DNA from: Candidatus Saganbacteria bacterium
GTDB lineage: Bacteria; Margulisbacteria; WOR-1; O2-12-FULL-45-9; XYB2-FULL-48-7
Reading direction: 5' to 3'
Assembly (NCBI GenBank): GCA_016939335.1
Contig: JAFGHC010000029.1
Location: 1 to 47,957, forward strand
DNA: 47,957 nt
Part shown: positions 25,760 to 33,949 of the stretch, piece after piece
How the letters are laid out: the number at the start of each line of letters is the position of its first letter
Numbering within the stretch: the stretch's first letter is position 1
Notes under the pieces: generated by a model
Seen by the model: only the letters and a program-made list of their open reading frames with translations
The model's database searches: none
Told to the model about the DNA's origin: nothing
Program-made: the position numbers and the translations under genes

Positions 25760-25788
25760 ATTATAGCACTTTTAACTTTATAGCTTAA
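25760..25788 (-). promoter_or_regulatory. Putative ackA promoter
   Basis: On the minus strand TTAAGC, 17 bp and a perfect TATAAT (25760-25765) precede ATG 25697. The -35 box is weak. Confidence 0.5.
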
Positions 25789-25803
25789 GCGGGTGAGATG
25801 TGT

Positions 25804-25809
25804 TATAAT
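25804..25809 (+). promoter_or_regulatory. Putative pyrB -10 box
   Basis: A perfect TATAAT lies 17 nt before ATG 25827; the -35 position holds TAGCTT, a poor match. It forms a divergent promoter region with ackA. Confidence 0.45.
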
Positions 25810-25826
25810 AAACCTTTGAAGCTTTC

Positions 25827-26792
25827 ATGAACAAGGTCAAAGGGCTTAAATCAAAAGACCTGCTCGGCCTCAAGGACCTCGCCGTCGAGGAGATCAGCCT
25901 CATTTTAGAGACCGCCCGCTCGATGAAAGAGGTCATCTCGCGCCCAATCCCCAAAGTCCCCACCCTGCTCGGCAAGCACCTGGTCACCCTCTTTTACGAG
26001 CCGTCGACCCGCACCCGCACTTCGTTCAACCTGGCGGCCAAGGTCCTTTCGGCCAACGTGACCAACGTCGCCCTCTCCTCCTCGAGCGTGAGCAAGGGCG
26101 AGACGCTGATCGACACGGTCAAAAACCTCGAGGTCATGGGGACCGACTGCCTGATCATCCGCCACGGCCTGGGCGGCGCGCCGCACCTGGCGGCCCGCCA
26201 CACCCGCGCCTCGATCATCAACGCCGGCGACGGTTTTAACGAGCATCCGACGCAGGGGCTGCTCGACATCTTCACCATGCTCGACAAGAAAAAGAGCGTG
26301 GCCGGCAAAAAGGCCCTGATCGTCGGCGACATCGCCCATTCGCGCGTCGCCCGCTCCAACATCTGGGGGCTGACCAAACTAGGCGCGCACGTGACGGTCG
26401 TCGGCCCGCCCACGCTCATCCCGGCCGGGATCGAACAACTGGGGGTAAAAGTTTCTTACGACCTTGACGCCGAACTCAAGGACGCGGATTTCATCAATAT
26501 GCTGCGCATCCAGCGTGAACGGATGGCCAAGAGCTTTTTCCCGTCGCTCGAGGAGTATTCGGAGCTCTTCGGCCTGAACGCCGAGCGAATGCGCCGGGCC
26601 AAAAAAGACGTCATCGTCATGCATCCGGGGCCGATCAACCGCGGGGTGGAACTGACGTCAGAGGTGGCGGACGGGCCTTACAACGTCATTCTCGACCAGG
26701 TCACCAACGGCGTCGCGGTCCGCGCCGCCATCCTCTTCTTGTTGCTCGGGGGAAAGACCAGAAGGAACCACCGGGCCGTCAGCGCAAAGTGA
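25827..26792 (+). CDS. pyrB: Aspartate carbamoyltransferase, catalytic chain
   Basis: This 321-residue protein contains FYEPSTRTRTSFNLAAKVL (carbamoyl-phosphate site STRTRT), RHGLGGAPHLAA, GDGFNEHPTQGLLD, GDIAHSRVARSN and VMHPGPINRGVEL. It catalyses the committed step of pyrimidine synthesis. No pyrC or pyrI is adjacent. It ends 26 bp from the convergent transporter gene. Confidence 0.97.
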   Translation: MNKVKGLKSKDLLGLKDLAVEEISLILETARSMKEVISRPIPKVPTLLGKHLVTLFYEPSTRTRTSFNLAAKVLSANVTNVALSSSSVSKGETLIDTVKNLEVMGTDCLIIRHGLGGAPHLAARHTRASIINAGDGFNEHPTQGLLDIFTMLDKKKSVAGKKALIVGDIAHSRVARSNIWGLTKLGAHVTVVGPPTLIPAGIEQLGVKVSYDLDAELKDADFINMLRIQRERMAKSFFPSLEEYSELFGLNAERMRRAKKDVIVMHPGPINRGVELTSEVADGPYNVILDQVTNGVAVRAAILFLLLGGKTRRNHRAVSAK

Positions 26793-26818
26793 TCGCCGCC
26801 ATAGGGCAACGGGTTTCG

Positions 26819-28141
26819 TCAATTAACCCCTTTCTTTAAATGGGCCTCGCGCAATTGCTCCCTGACCTCGGCCAAGCGCCGTCCTGACAGGGGGTAGAAA
26901 ATCATTATAACAAATCCGAGGAGGAGCGCGATCGCCGGCAGGCCGGCGATCAGCAGGCGGAGGCCGGCCGCGAAACCGCGCGGCTGGGTGTAGATATAAG
27001 GATTATAGCCGCAAAAGAGGAAGACGGCGCTCAGGGCGAGCGCCTGGAGGCCGACGGAAAAGCGGGTGACAAAAACGTTCATCCCGAAATAGGCCCCCTC
27101 GCGCCGCTGGCCGGTGCGCAGTTCGTCCTCGTCGATAATGTCGGCGATCACCACGTCGCAGATCAGAAAATAACCGGCCAGGGCGGCCCCGATCAGGACC
27201 GCGTCCAGCAGGACGGCGTCAAGGCTGACCACGCCGAAGAGCGGCTGGAGCGCCGCCGCCAGCAGCAGCAGCGCGGTCATGAACATCCGTTTGGCGCCGA
27301 GCCAGCGGGCCGGCAGGCGCCAGCCGAAGAGCATGACGAGCGACGACAGGGAAGCGGTCGCCAGCACCAGCATGACCGTTTGCGTCCCGGCGTGCAGCAC
27401 GTACTTGGCGTAAAAGGGGATCGCGGCCAGCATGGTCAGCAGGGCGAATTGCGCGAAGAAGTTGGCCGCCACAAATGAGAGGAACGAGCGGTTGAAGAGG
27501 GTCGCGGCCAGCGCCCGGCGAAAAGCCAGGTCGGGGGGAGCTTTAAAGGCCGGCCGCTCACGGCAGACGCTGAGCGAGAGGAGCAAAACCAGTACGATCA
27601 GCGCGCCGCCCGCCGCTCCCATCGCCCCCCAGCCCCAGACGGAATAAAAATAAGGCGGCAGGCCGATCGCCAGTATCAGGCCGAAAAGGCCAAAAAGCTG
27701 GCGGTATGAATTAACTGCAAGCCGTTCGCGGAAGCCGAGGAACATTTCGGGGAAAAGAGCGCTCCAGTTAATGCCAACAAACGCCAGCAACCCGTCGAAC
27801 AAACAGATGGCGGCCAGAAAATAACCGAACAGCAGCCGGTACTGGTCGAGGCCGCGAAACGGCGGCACCCAAATGAGATAAAAGACCAGGCCGAGCGGCA
27901 GAAGGCAGGCCGCAAGGTAAGGCAGCCGGCGGCCGTAGCGGCTGCGCGTCCGGTCGGAGATGAAACCGGCTACCGGATCATTGATCGCGTTCCAGACGGC
28001 GTAGATCAGCAGCGCCAGCCCGGCCAGGTAGACCGGCAGTTTGACGACATCGACGTAAAAAAAGATGACGTAAGTGGCAAAGGCCTGGCCGGCGAAAGCC
28101 GTGCCCAGGGCGCCGAGGCTGTAGCCGAGTTGCCTGATCAA
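26819..28141 (-). CDS. Sugar:cation symporter of the MFS-2/GPH (MelB-like) family
   Basis: This 440-residue protein has about 12 membrane helices. AVWNAINDPVAGFISDRTRSRYGRRLPY (given as NDPVAGFISDRTRSRYGRR) is the cation/sugar loop of GPH transporters, and LICDVVIADIIDEDELRTGQRREG matches the conserved central loop DEDELRTGQRREG. It likely imports a glycoside with Na+ or H+. It could supply the distant glycosidase cluster, but no direct link is shown. The next gene on the same strand upstream is the ferredoxin (gap 10 nt). Confidence 0.88.
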   Translation of the reverse strand: MIRQLGYSLGALGTAFAGQAFATYVIFFYVDVVKLPVYLAGLALLIYAVWNAINDPVAGFISDRTRSRYGRRLPYLAACLLPLGLVFYLIWVPPFRGLDQYRLLFGYFLAAICLFDGLLAFVGINWSALFPEMFLGFRERLAVNSYRQLFGLFGLILAIGLPPYFYSVWGWGAMGAAGGALIVLVLLLSLSVCRERPAFKAPPDLAFRRALAATLFNRSFLSFVAANFFAQFALLTMLAAIPFYAKYVLHAGTQTVMLVLATASLSSLVMLFGWRLPARWLGAKRMFMTALLLLAAALQPLFGVVSLDAVLLDAVLIGAALAGYFLICDVVIADIIDEDELRTGQRREGAYFGMNVFVTRFSVGLQALALSAVFLFCGYNPYIYTQPRGFAAGLRLLIAGLPAIALLLGFVIMIFYPLSGRRLAEVREQLREAHLKKGVN

Positions 28142-28151
28142 AATCAGATCC

Positions 28152-28325
28152 CTAGATGTTGATCGCTTCGACCGGACAGGCGTCGGCGATCTCCTCGAGA
28201 CTGTGCAGCTCGCATTCGCTGCCGACCGACTGGGCTTTGCCGTCCTCGGTCGTCTGGAAGACCTCCGGGCACATGTCCATGCAGATGCCGCAACCGATGC
28301 ACAACGATTGATCGACTGAAACCAT
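28152..28325 (-). CDS. Single-cluster [4Fe-4S] ferredoxin
   Basis: This 57-residue protein has CIGCGICMDMCPE plus a distant Cys in DACPVEAI, giving one 4Fe-4S cluster as in thermophile/Desulfovibrio monocluster ferredoxins. The start at 28325 (MVSVDQSLC) is preferred over an in-frame ATG at 28346 that would add MIWYNTC and overlaps the promoter. A perfect TATAAT (28332-28337) is only 6 nt upstream, so the mRNA may be leaderless. It may carry electrons for fermentation. Confidence 0.85.
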   Translation of the reverse strand: MVSVDQSLCIGCGICMDMCPEVFQTTEDGKAQSVGSECELHSLEEIADACPVEAINI

Positions 28326-28342
28326 GCAGGTATTATACCATA

Positions 28343-29008
28343 TCACTTCGGGGCGTGTTTGATAACCTTGCCCTCCGCCATGTAAACGACGTCTTCGGCA
28401 ATGTTGGTCGCGTGGTCGGCGATCCGCTCGAGATGCCGCGAAATAATGATCAATGGCAAGGCGCGCGGCGTTGTTTTGGTGTCCTGGTTCATGATCTCGA
28501 CCAGTTCGTCATAGATCAGGTCGCGGTAGTTGTCCGCTTTTTCCTCGTCGGTCCAGAGTTCCCGCGCCATTGCCGCGTCGCGCTTGACAAACGAGTCGAG
28601 CGCCTTGTGGACCATCTTCTCCGCCAGCTCCGCCATTTTCGGTATGTCGACCAGTGGTTTGAGCAGCGGCTGGTCGGCCAGTTCGATCGCCCGCTGGGCG
28701 ATATCGACGGCCAGGTCGCCGATCCGCTCCAGGTCGGAGCCGACGCGCATTCCCGTCGTGATAAAACGCAGGTCGCCGGCCATCGGCTGCTGCGTGGCCA
28801 GCAGTTCCAGGCAAAGATCATCGACTTCCAGCTCGATCTTATCGACTTTATCATCGAGCATCACAACCGTCTGCGCCAGGCCGGCGTCCGATTTTCTCAA
28901 AGCTTCGACGGAATCGAAAATGCTCTTCTCGACCATCCCGCCCATCCTTAAGATGAGATCGTTAAGCTTCGTCAGCTCTTTTTGAAAATGCTCCCTTTGT
29001 TCGATCAT
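28343..29008 (-). CDS. phoU: Phosphate-signalling regulator PhoU
   Basis: This 221-residue helical protein has two PhoU repeats with metal-binding motifs (GSDLERIGDLAVDIAQ and RHLERIADHATNIAEDV). It couples Pst transporter state to PhoR activity. The start at 29008 (MIEQREHFQKEL) is 1 nt after the pstB1 stop; a longer frame reaching into pstB1 is spurious. It is the last gene of the pst operon. Confidence 0.93.
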   Translation of the reverse strand: MIEQREHFQKELTKLNDLILRMGGMVEKSIFDSVEALRKSDAGLAQTVVMLDDKVDKIELEVDDLCLELLATQQPMAGDLRFITTGMRVGSDLERIGDLAVDIAQRAIELADQPLLKPLVDIPKMAELAEKMVHKALDSFVKRDAAMARELWTDEEKADNYRDLIYDELVEIMNQDTKTTPRALPLIIISRHLERIADHATNIAEDVVYMAEGKVIKHAPK

Positions 29009-29009
29009 T

Positions 29010-29768
29010 TTAACCAAACCTCCCGGTAATGTAATCTTCGGTCCGCTTGTCCTTCGGGGCCGTGAAAATCCGTTTCGTGGGGCCGAACTCGACCAGTTCG
29101 CCCAGCAGCATAAAGCCGCACTCATCGGAGATGCGGGCCGCCTGCTGCATGTTGTGCGTTACGATCACAATTGTATACCGTTTTTTCAGTTCCAGCATCA
29201 ATTCTTCGATCCGCATCGTGGCCAGGGGATCGAGCGCCGAGCACGGCTCGTCCATCAGCAGGACCTCGGGCAGGACCGCCAGCAAGCGCGCGATGCACAG
29301 CCGCTGCTGCTGCTCGAGTGACAAGCTAAGCGCGTTCGACGATAGTTTGTCCTTCAGGTCAGCGAACAAAAGAACTGATGACAAACTCTTCTCTACCGCC
29401 TGATCCAGAACTTTCCGATCCTTCTCGCCGTGGATGCGCAAGCCGTAGACGACGTTCTCATAAATGGTCAAGGGAAAAGGATTGGGCCGCTGAAAGACCA
29501 TGCCGACTTTCTTGCGCAGGCTGACCAGGTCGACGCCGGGCCCGAGTATCTCCTCACCGCCGACCTTAACGCTGCCCGTGGTCCTGACCCCTTCGATCAG
29601 GTCGTTCATCCGGTTGAAGACGCGCAGGAGAGTTGACTTGCCGCAGCCCGACGGCCCGATCAGCGCGGTGATCTTGTTCTGCTCGACGTTCAGCCCAACA
29701 TTGATCAGCGCCTGAAACGCGCCGTAATACAAATCCAATCTATCGGTCGTGATAATATTATTCATCAA
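29010..29768 (-). CDS. pstB1: Phosphate ABC transporter ATPase 1, signature motif lost
   Basis: This 252-residue PstB has intact Walker A (GPSGCGKST, residues 38-46), Q-loop Gln93 (VFQRPNPFP), Walker B with catalytic Glu (LLMDEP, D173/E174) and H-loop His205 (IVTHN). The ABC signature LSGGQ is changed to LSLEQ (residues 149-153): both glycines are replaced, by codons CTC GAG. The frame is otherwise clean. Its partner pstB2 has the opposite pattern of losses, so the two probably form a heterodimer in which PstB1 supplies the hydrolysing half of the only canonical ATP site. The start overlaps pstB2 by 4 nt. Confidence 0.93.
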   Translation of the reverse strand: MMNNIITTDRLDLYYGAFQALINVGLNVEQNKITALIGPSGCGKSTLLRVFNRMNDLIEGVRTTGSVKVGGEEILGPGVDLVSLRKKVGMVFQRPNPFPLTIYENVVYGLRIHGEKDRKVLDQAVEKSLSSVLLFADLKDKLSSNALSLSLEQQQRLCIARLLAVLPEVLLMDEPCSALDPLATMRIEELMLELKKRYTIVIVTHNMQQAARISDECGFMLLGELVEFGPTKRIFTAPKDKRTEDYITGRFG

Positions 29769-30520
29769 CCAAACCTGCCTGTAATATAATCTTCAGTCCT
29801 TTTGTCCTTAGGCACGGTAAAGATCTCTTTTGTTTCGCCTATCTCGACCATTTCGCCCATCAGGAAGAAGGCCGTGCGGTCGGAGGCGCGCGCCGCCTGC
29901 TTGACGTTATTGGTCACCAGCACCTGCGTATAATTTTTTTTCAGTTCCTGCATCGCCTCTTCGATCTTGAGCGTCGAGATCGGGTCGAGGCCGGAGCAGG
30001 GCTCGTCGTACAGGATGACCTCGGGTTCGACCGCCAGCGTCCGGGCGATACACAGCCGCTGCTGCTGCCCGCCGGAGAGCTTGAAAGCGCCGGTATTCAG
30101 GCGGTCTTTCACTTCGTCCCAGATGGCGGCGGCCTTGAGCGACCGTTCGACGATCTCGGCCAACTGTCCCTTTTGCTTAACGCCATGCAGACGGGGACCG
30201 TAAGCCACATTATCAAAGATCGAGAGCGGCAGGGGAAGCGGCAGGGCAAAGACAATGCCGACTTTTTTCCTCAAGAGATGTTTGTCGATCTCCCGGAAAA
30301 TATTCCTGCCGTCCAGGAGGACCACCCCTTCGGTCCTCGAGTTCGGGTAAAGCTCGTTCATCCGGTTGAGCGTGCGCAGGAACGAGGTCTTGCCGCTGTT
30401 CGACGGACCGATGATGCCCAGTATCTCATTCAGTTCGACGTTGAACGCCAGGTCCCTGATCGCCCGGGCATCTTCATACCAAACATTGAGGTCCTTTATT
30501 TCGATCTTATTCGCTACCAT
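29765..30520 (-). CDS. pstB2: Phosphate ABC transporter ATPase 2, Q-loop and H-loop lost
   Basis: This 251-residue PstB paralogue has an intact signature LSGGQQQR (148-155), a usable Walker A (GPSNSGKTS, 38-46) and Walker B (LYDEP, D172/E173). The Q-loop glutamine is Ala92 in [11 protein letters not shown] (normally VFQxPNPFPxS) and the H-loop histidine is Asn204 (LVTNN, normally VTHN). It should bind ATP but hydrolyse it poorly, and would offer its signature to PstB1. Both PstBs end in the same EDYITGRFG, so they arose by duplication. The start overlaps pstA by 7 nt. Confidence 0.93.
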   Translation of the reverse strand: MVANKIEIKDLNVWYEDARAIRDLAFNVELNEILGIIGPSNSGKTSFLRTLNRMNELYPNSRTEGVVLLDGRNIFREIDKHLLRKKVGIVFALPLPLPLSIFDNVAYGPRLHGVKQKGQLAEIVERSLKAAAIWDEVKDRLNTGAFKLSGGQQQRLCIARTLAVEPEVILYDEPCSGLDPISTLKIEEAMQELKKNYTQVLVTNNVKQAARASDRTAFFLMGEMVEIGETKEIFTVPKDKRTEDYITGRFG

Positions 30521-31362
30521 GTCTTCTTTTTCCTTAGACGCGCCCGGATCCAGGCGGCCAGGACATTGAGCAGGAAGACCATGCCGACGAGGACCAGCAC
30601 GGTGCCATACTGAACCTTGACGCTGACGTTCGGCACCTGGGTCGACAGGACGTATATATGGTAAGGCAGGACCATGGCCTGGTCATAGACGGACTGCGGC
30701 AGGCGCGGCAGGTAAAACGCGGCGACCGTAAAAAGGATCGGCGCCGTTTCGCCCGCCGCCCGCGACAATTCCAGGATCGCCCCCGTCATTATTCCCGGAA
30801 TGGCGTTGGGCAGGACCACGTGGCGGACCGTTTGCCAGCGCGAGGCGCCGAGCGAAAAACTTACTTCGCGAAAAGAACGCGGCACGGTATTGAGCGCCTC
30901 GCGGGTGGCCGTGATAATGACCGGCAACCCTTCGATCGTCAAAGTCAGCGCCCCGGCCAGGATCGATGAGCCGAAACCGAGGAAGGTGACAAACAGACCG
31001 AGGCCGAAAAGCCCGTAAACGATTGACGGCACCCCGGCCAGGTTGATAATGGCCAGTTCAATCAGCCTGGTCAGCCGGTTCCTTTCCGAATACTCGTTCA
31101 GGTAGATCGCCGCCAGCACTCCCAGCGGGATCGAAAAGAACGCTACCCCCAGGATCAAATAAAATGTGCCGACGATCGCCGGAAAGATGCCGCCCGCCCG
31201 CATCCCCTCCCGCGGCATGGCGAACAGGAACTCCGGGGTGATAGCCGGTAATCCACGCCAAAGGATCACGCCCACGATCAGGGCGACCGGCAGGATGACC
31301 AGCAGGGTCAGCGCCAGTAAAACATTAAAAGCGATCTTTTCCTTGGTCCGGGCGTCCATCAT
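30514..31362 (-). CDS. pstA: Phosphate ABC transporter permease PstA
   Basis: This 282-residue protein has six membrane helices. The EAA coupling loop is REALNTVPRSFREVSFSLGA followed by SRWQTVRHVVLP. ETAPILFTVAAF is typical of PstA. The coupling loop must dock on the two non-identical ATPases. It overlaps pstC (ATGA) and pstB2. Confidence 0.95.
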   Translation of the reverse strand: MMDARTKEKIAFNVLLALTLLVILPVALIVGVILWRGLPAITPEFLFAMPREGMRAGGIFPAIVGTFYLILGVAFFSIPLGVLAAIYLNEYSERNRLTRLIELAIINLAGVPSIVYGLFGLGLFVTFLGFGSSILAGALTLTIEGLPVIITATREALNTVPRSFREVSFSLGASRWQTVRHVVLPNAIPGIMTGAILELSRAAGETAPILFTVAAFYLPRLPQSVYDQAMVLPYHIYVLSTQVPNVSVKVQYGTVLVLVGMVFLLNVLAAWIRARLRKKKTW

Positions 31363-32237
31363 CGCCTCTTCCTCCCCCGACCGCGATGCAGGAACATGTC
31401 GGCCAGCAGGTTAATGATAAAACTGATAACGAACAGGACGATGCCGATGGCGAAGAGCGCGTAGTAGTGGCCGCTGCCGCCGACCGCCTCCCCCATCTCG
31501 GCGGCGATCGTCGCCGTCAGCGTCCTGACCGGCTGCAGAAAACTCACCGGCATGACCGCGGCGTTGCCAGTGATCATCAGGACAGCCATTGTTTCGCCGA
31601 CGACGCGGCCGATCCCCAGCATGATCGCGGCCAGAATACCGGAAGAAGCCGCCGGCAGCGTCACCCGGTAGATCGTCTGCCAGCGCGTGGCGCCGAGCGC
31701 CAGCGACCCTTCCTTATAATTCTTGGGGACGGAGACGATCGAATCTTCGATGATGGAAACGATCGTCGGCATCGCCATAAACGCCAGCATGATCGAACCG
31801 GCCAGGGCCGTCAGGCCGCTCGGCAAGTTAAAAATGGTCTTCAGGAACGGGGCCAGCGTGACAATGCCGATGAAGCCGAGGACGATGCTGGGGATCGCGG
31901 CCAGCAGCTCGATCCCCGACTTTAAAATGTCGCGCAGCCAGAGCGGAGCGATCTCCGCCACATAGATGGCCGCCGCCAGCCCCAGCGGCACGGCGATGAC
32001 GATCGCGCCGAAAGTGACCAGCAGGGAACCGAGGATCAGCGGCAGGATGCCGAACTGCGGCGGATCGGAGATCGGGTACCAGTTCCGGCCGAACAAGAAA
32101 GCAAAAACACTCTCGTTCGCAAAAAGCGACAGCCCCTCTTTCAGCAGGAACGCGAAGATCAGGACAACAAAGACGATCGAGGCGATCCCCGACAGCAAGA
32201 CCAGTTTTTCGATTATATATTCAAAGGGCCGTTTCAT
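31359..32237 (-). CDS. pstC: Phosphate ABC transporter permease PstC
   Basis: This 292-residue protein has six membrane helices. The EAA loop SVPKNYKEGSLALGATRW and GRVVGETMAVLMITGNA are PstC signatures. The start at 32237 (MKRPFEYIIEKL) has GGGGTGAGG upstream. A longer frame to 32348 reads through the hairpin element between pstS and pstC and is rejected. Confidence 0.93.
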   Translation of the reverse strand: MKRPFEYIIEKLVLLSGIASIVFVVLIFAFLLKEGLSLFANESVFAFLFGRNWYPISDPPQFGILPLILGSLLVTFGAIVIAVPLGLAAAIYVAEIAPLWLRDILKSGIELLAAIPSIVLGFIGIVTLAPFLKTIFNLPSGLTALAGSIMLAFMAMPTIVSIIEDSIVSVPKNYKEGSLALGATRWQTIYRVTLPAASSGILAAIMLGIGRVVGETMAVLMITGNAAVMPVSFLQPVRTLTATIAAEMGEAVGGSGHYYALFAIGIVLFVISFIINLLADMFLHRGRGRKRR

Positions 32238-32326
32238 CCTCACCCCTTTCTTCCGACTTCGTCGGAATTCATTCCCCTCTCCATTGAAAATGGAGAGGGG
32301 GGAAAGGTTTGTGCCAGCGGGTGAGG
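32238..32326. promoter_or_regulatory. Nested hairpins between pstS and pstC
   Basis: The outer arms CCTCACCC (32238-32245) and GGGTGAGG (32319-32326) enclose two hairpins. One is TTCCGAC-TTC-GTCGGAA (32251-32267). The other has a 12-bp stem with a 3-nt loop (32274-32285 with 32289-32300). There is no U-run, so RNA stabilisation or partial attenuation is more likely than full termination. It would favour pstS over the downstream genes. Confidence 0.7.
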
Positions 32327-32331
32327 TGCCT

Positions 32332-33186
32332 TCACTTAACCGGGACAAAATCCATCTTCAGCACGATCTTCTGGCCGGCGGGGCTCAAGACATAATCAAC
32401 GAACGGCTTGACCTCGCCGGACGGCTCGCCGTTGGTATAGAAGAGCAGCGAGCGGGAGATCGGATATTGCTTGGAGAGCACGCTCCTGACCGAGGGCACG
32501 ACGTAAGCCGAGCCTTTGCTGTTGGCCACCGCCAGCGCTTTCTCTTTCGGCGTCAGATATCCCAGGCCAACATAACCAATGGCCGAGGGATTGGAATTGA
32601 CTTCTTCGATGATCGCCTGCGAAGACGGCATCATTAGAATAGACGGGGCGAATTCGTTCTTGTTCTTGGGGTCGCCCATCTTCACGACATGTTCGAGGAA
32701 GAAGACGTGCGTACCGGAGTTCCGTTCGCGGGACAAAGCCACGATCTTCAGGTCATGGCCGCTGACCTCTTTCCAGTTTTTGATCTTACCGGTATAAATA
32801 TCGGATAACTGCTGGCGGGTCAGTTTGCTGACTGGATTCGCAGGGTTGACGACGAGGGTAATGCCATCATTGGCAACATGTATCTCTTTCGGATCAATGC
32901 CGCGTTTTTTCGCCTGGGCAATCTCTTTCGGCTCCATGTTGCGGGAAGCCTGGGTGATATCGGTCGTCCCGCCGATCAGCGCCGCGATGCCAGTGCCCGA
33001 ACCGCCGCCGGTAACCGCGATGGAAATGGCCGGGTTGGCCTTCATAAAGTCTTCCGACCAGGCCTGGCCCAGGTTGACCATCGTGTCGGAACCCTTGATC
33101 TGCACCGCTTTCTTGCCGACGCCGCAGCTGACAACCGTCAAAGCCAACAGCGCAATGACACCAGTTAATACCATCTTTTTATACAT
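32332..33186 (-). CDS. pstS: Phosphate-binding lipoprotein PstS
   Basis: This 284-residue protein has a signal peptide with lipobox VVSC (TVVSCG), so it is lipid-anchored. Phosphate-site motifs IKGSDTMVNL, TGGGSGTGIAAL, DITQASRNM and RERNSGTHVFF are present. The start at 33186 (MYKKMVLTG) has AAGGAGGG 7 nt upstream. A PHO box lies upstream at 33219-33257. Confidence 0.95.
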   Translation of the reverse strand: MYKKMVLTGVIALLALTVVSCGVGKKAVQIKGSDTMVNLGQAWSEDFMKANPAISIAVTGGGSGTGIAALIGGTTDITQASRNMEPKEIAQAKKRGIDPKEIHVANDGITLVVNPANPVSKLTRQQLSDIYTGKIKNWKEVSGHDLKIVALSRERNSGTHVFFLEHVVKMGDPKNKNEFAPSILMMPSSQAIIEEVNSNPSAIGYVGLGYLTPKEKALAVANSKGSAYVVPSVRSVLSKQYPISRSLLFYTNGEPSGEVKPFVDYVLSPAGQKIVLKMDFVPVK

Positions 33187-33218
33187 CTTCATCCCTCCTT
33201 GCAATCTTATCTCCGGCC

Positions 33219-33257
33219 CATTAATAATTCGTTAACCATCTGTTACGGGAATGTTAA
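33219..33257 (-). promoter_or_regulatory. PHO box upstream of pstS (four 11-bp repeats)
   Basis: The plus-strand hexamers CATTAA (33219), CGTTAA (33230), TGTTAC (33241) and TGTTAA (33252) are spaced exactly 11 bp apart, the hallmark of PhoB tandem binding. The box overlaps the end of the barrel gene upstream. A -10-like TAAGAT follows at 33204-33209. Confidence 0.85.
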
Positions 33258-33862
33258 ATTTTGACCGTGCTGTTAAACAACACGACGCCGGTGTTCGTCC
33301 AGTCGCCGCCGGGAGTCGGGCGCTGGCTTCTCAGGAGGAAGCCCGGTTCCAGGCTCAAGCGATCGTTGAGTTTGAACGAATAAACCAGGGAACAGCGGTT
33401 TTCATCAACATAGCCGCGCTGGCAATTGTAAAAAGGCTCTTCCGCCAACGCCCAATTATCATATTTGATTTGCAGTCTGTTGCGGTATTTCAGCAGTGTC
33501 GTTCCCGGGTCATATTCCAAGCGTGAGCGGTCGCTTATTTGCGGCCAGGCGAAGATCGCGTCGGCGACCAAAATGTTGGCGCTCGACCAGTTGCCCGTTG
33601 CTGCCGATTTACTCTCGGTCGGCGCATAGAAAAGGCTTACTCCAAGAGTATTGTTGACCGCAAAAGTCGGCCCCAGATAGAGCCTCATATAATACAATTC
33701 GCTGAAATTGGACCGCACCCGGAGTTCCGGGATCACCGAAAACCCAACCCCTGCCTTGATCGGCATCTGGACCGTATCAACCGTCCAGAACTCCGTCTCC
33801 GCCAAAGCAACGCCGAACCCGAGCATCAGCACGCAGGCCGGGACCAAAAATCGCTTTAACAT
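33254..33862 (-). CDS. Pho-regulated outer-membrane barrel (DUF2490-like)
   Basis: This 202-residue protein has a signal peptide (MLKRFLVPACVLMLGFGVALA). The mature part is an alternating-strand barrel with LLKYRNRLQIKYDNW and DRLSLEPGFLLRSQRP, resembling DUF2490 outer-membrane proteins. Placed between phoR and pstS and preceded by its own PHO box, it probably lets phosphate or a phosphorylated compound cross the outer membrane, like PhoE/OprP but unrelated to them. AGGAGG precedes the ATG. Confidence 0.7.
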   Translation of the reverse strand: MLKRFLVPACVLMLGFGVALAETEFWTVDTVQMPIKAGVGFSVIPELRVRSNFSELYYMRLYLGPTFAVNNTLGVSLFYAPTESKSAATGNWSSANILVADAIFAWPQISDRSRLEYDPGTTLLKYRNRLQIKYDNWALAEEPFYNCQRGYVDENRCSLVYSFKLNDRLSLEPGFLLRSQRPTPGGDWTNTGVVLFNSTVKI

Positions 33863-33906
33863 CTTACCGCCTCCTTTAATAGGATACCAACATACTAGAG
33901 GAGTGG

Positions 33907-33945
33907 CATTAATGATTGATGACCGCTTTGTTAACAGCAGGTAAA
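33907..33945 (-). promoter_or_regulatory. PHO box upstream of the barrel gene (four 11-bp repeats)
   Basis: The plus-strand hexamers CATTAA (33907), GATGAC (33918), TGTTAA (33929) and GGTAAA (33940) lie at exact 11-bp spacing. The second unit is the weakest match. TATGTT at 33889-33894 is a candidate -10 box. Confidence 0.75.
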
Positions 33946-33949
33946 TTAT

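Noticed and set aside
29010-29768. Frameshift or error as the cause of the LSLEQ signature in PstB1
   Set aside because: The sequence before and after (SNALSLS and QQQRLCIAR) stays in frame and only two codons differ. A base-level error would need several changes, and PstB2 shows matching, opposite losses.
31359-32348. Long N-terminal extension of PstC to 32348
   Set aside because: The extra 37 codons read through the intergenic hairpins; the start MKRPFEYIIEKL has family sense and a ribosome site.
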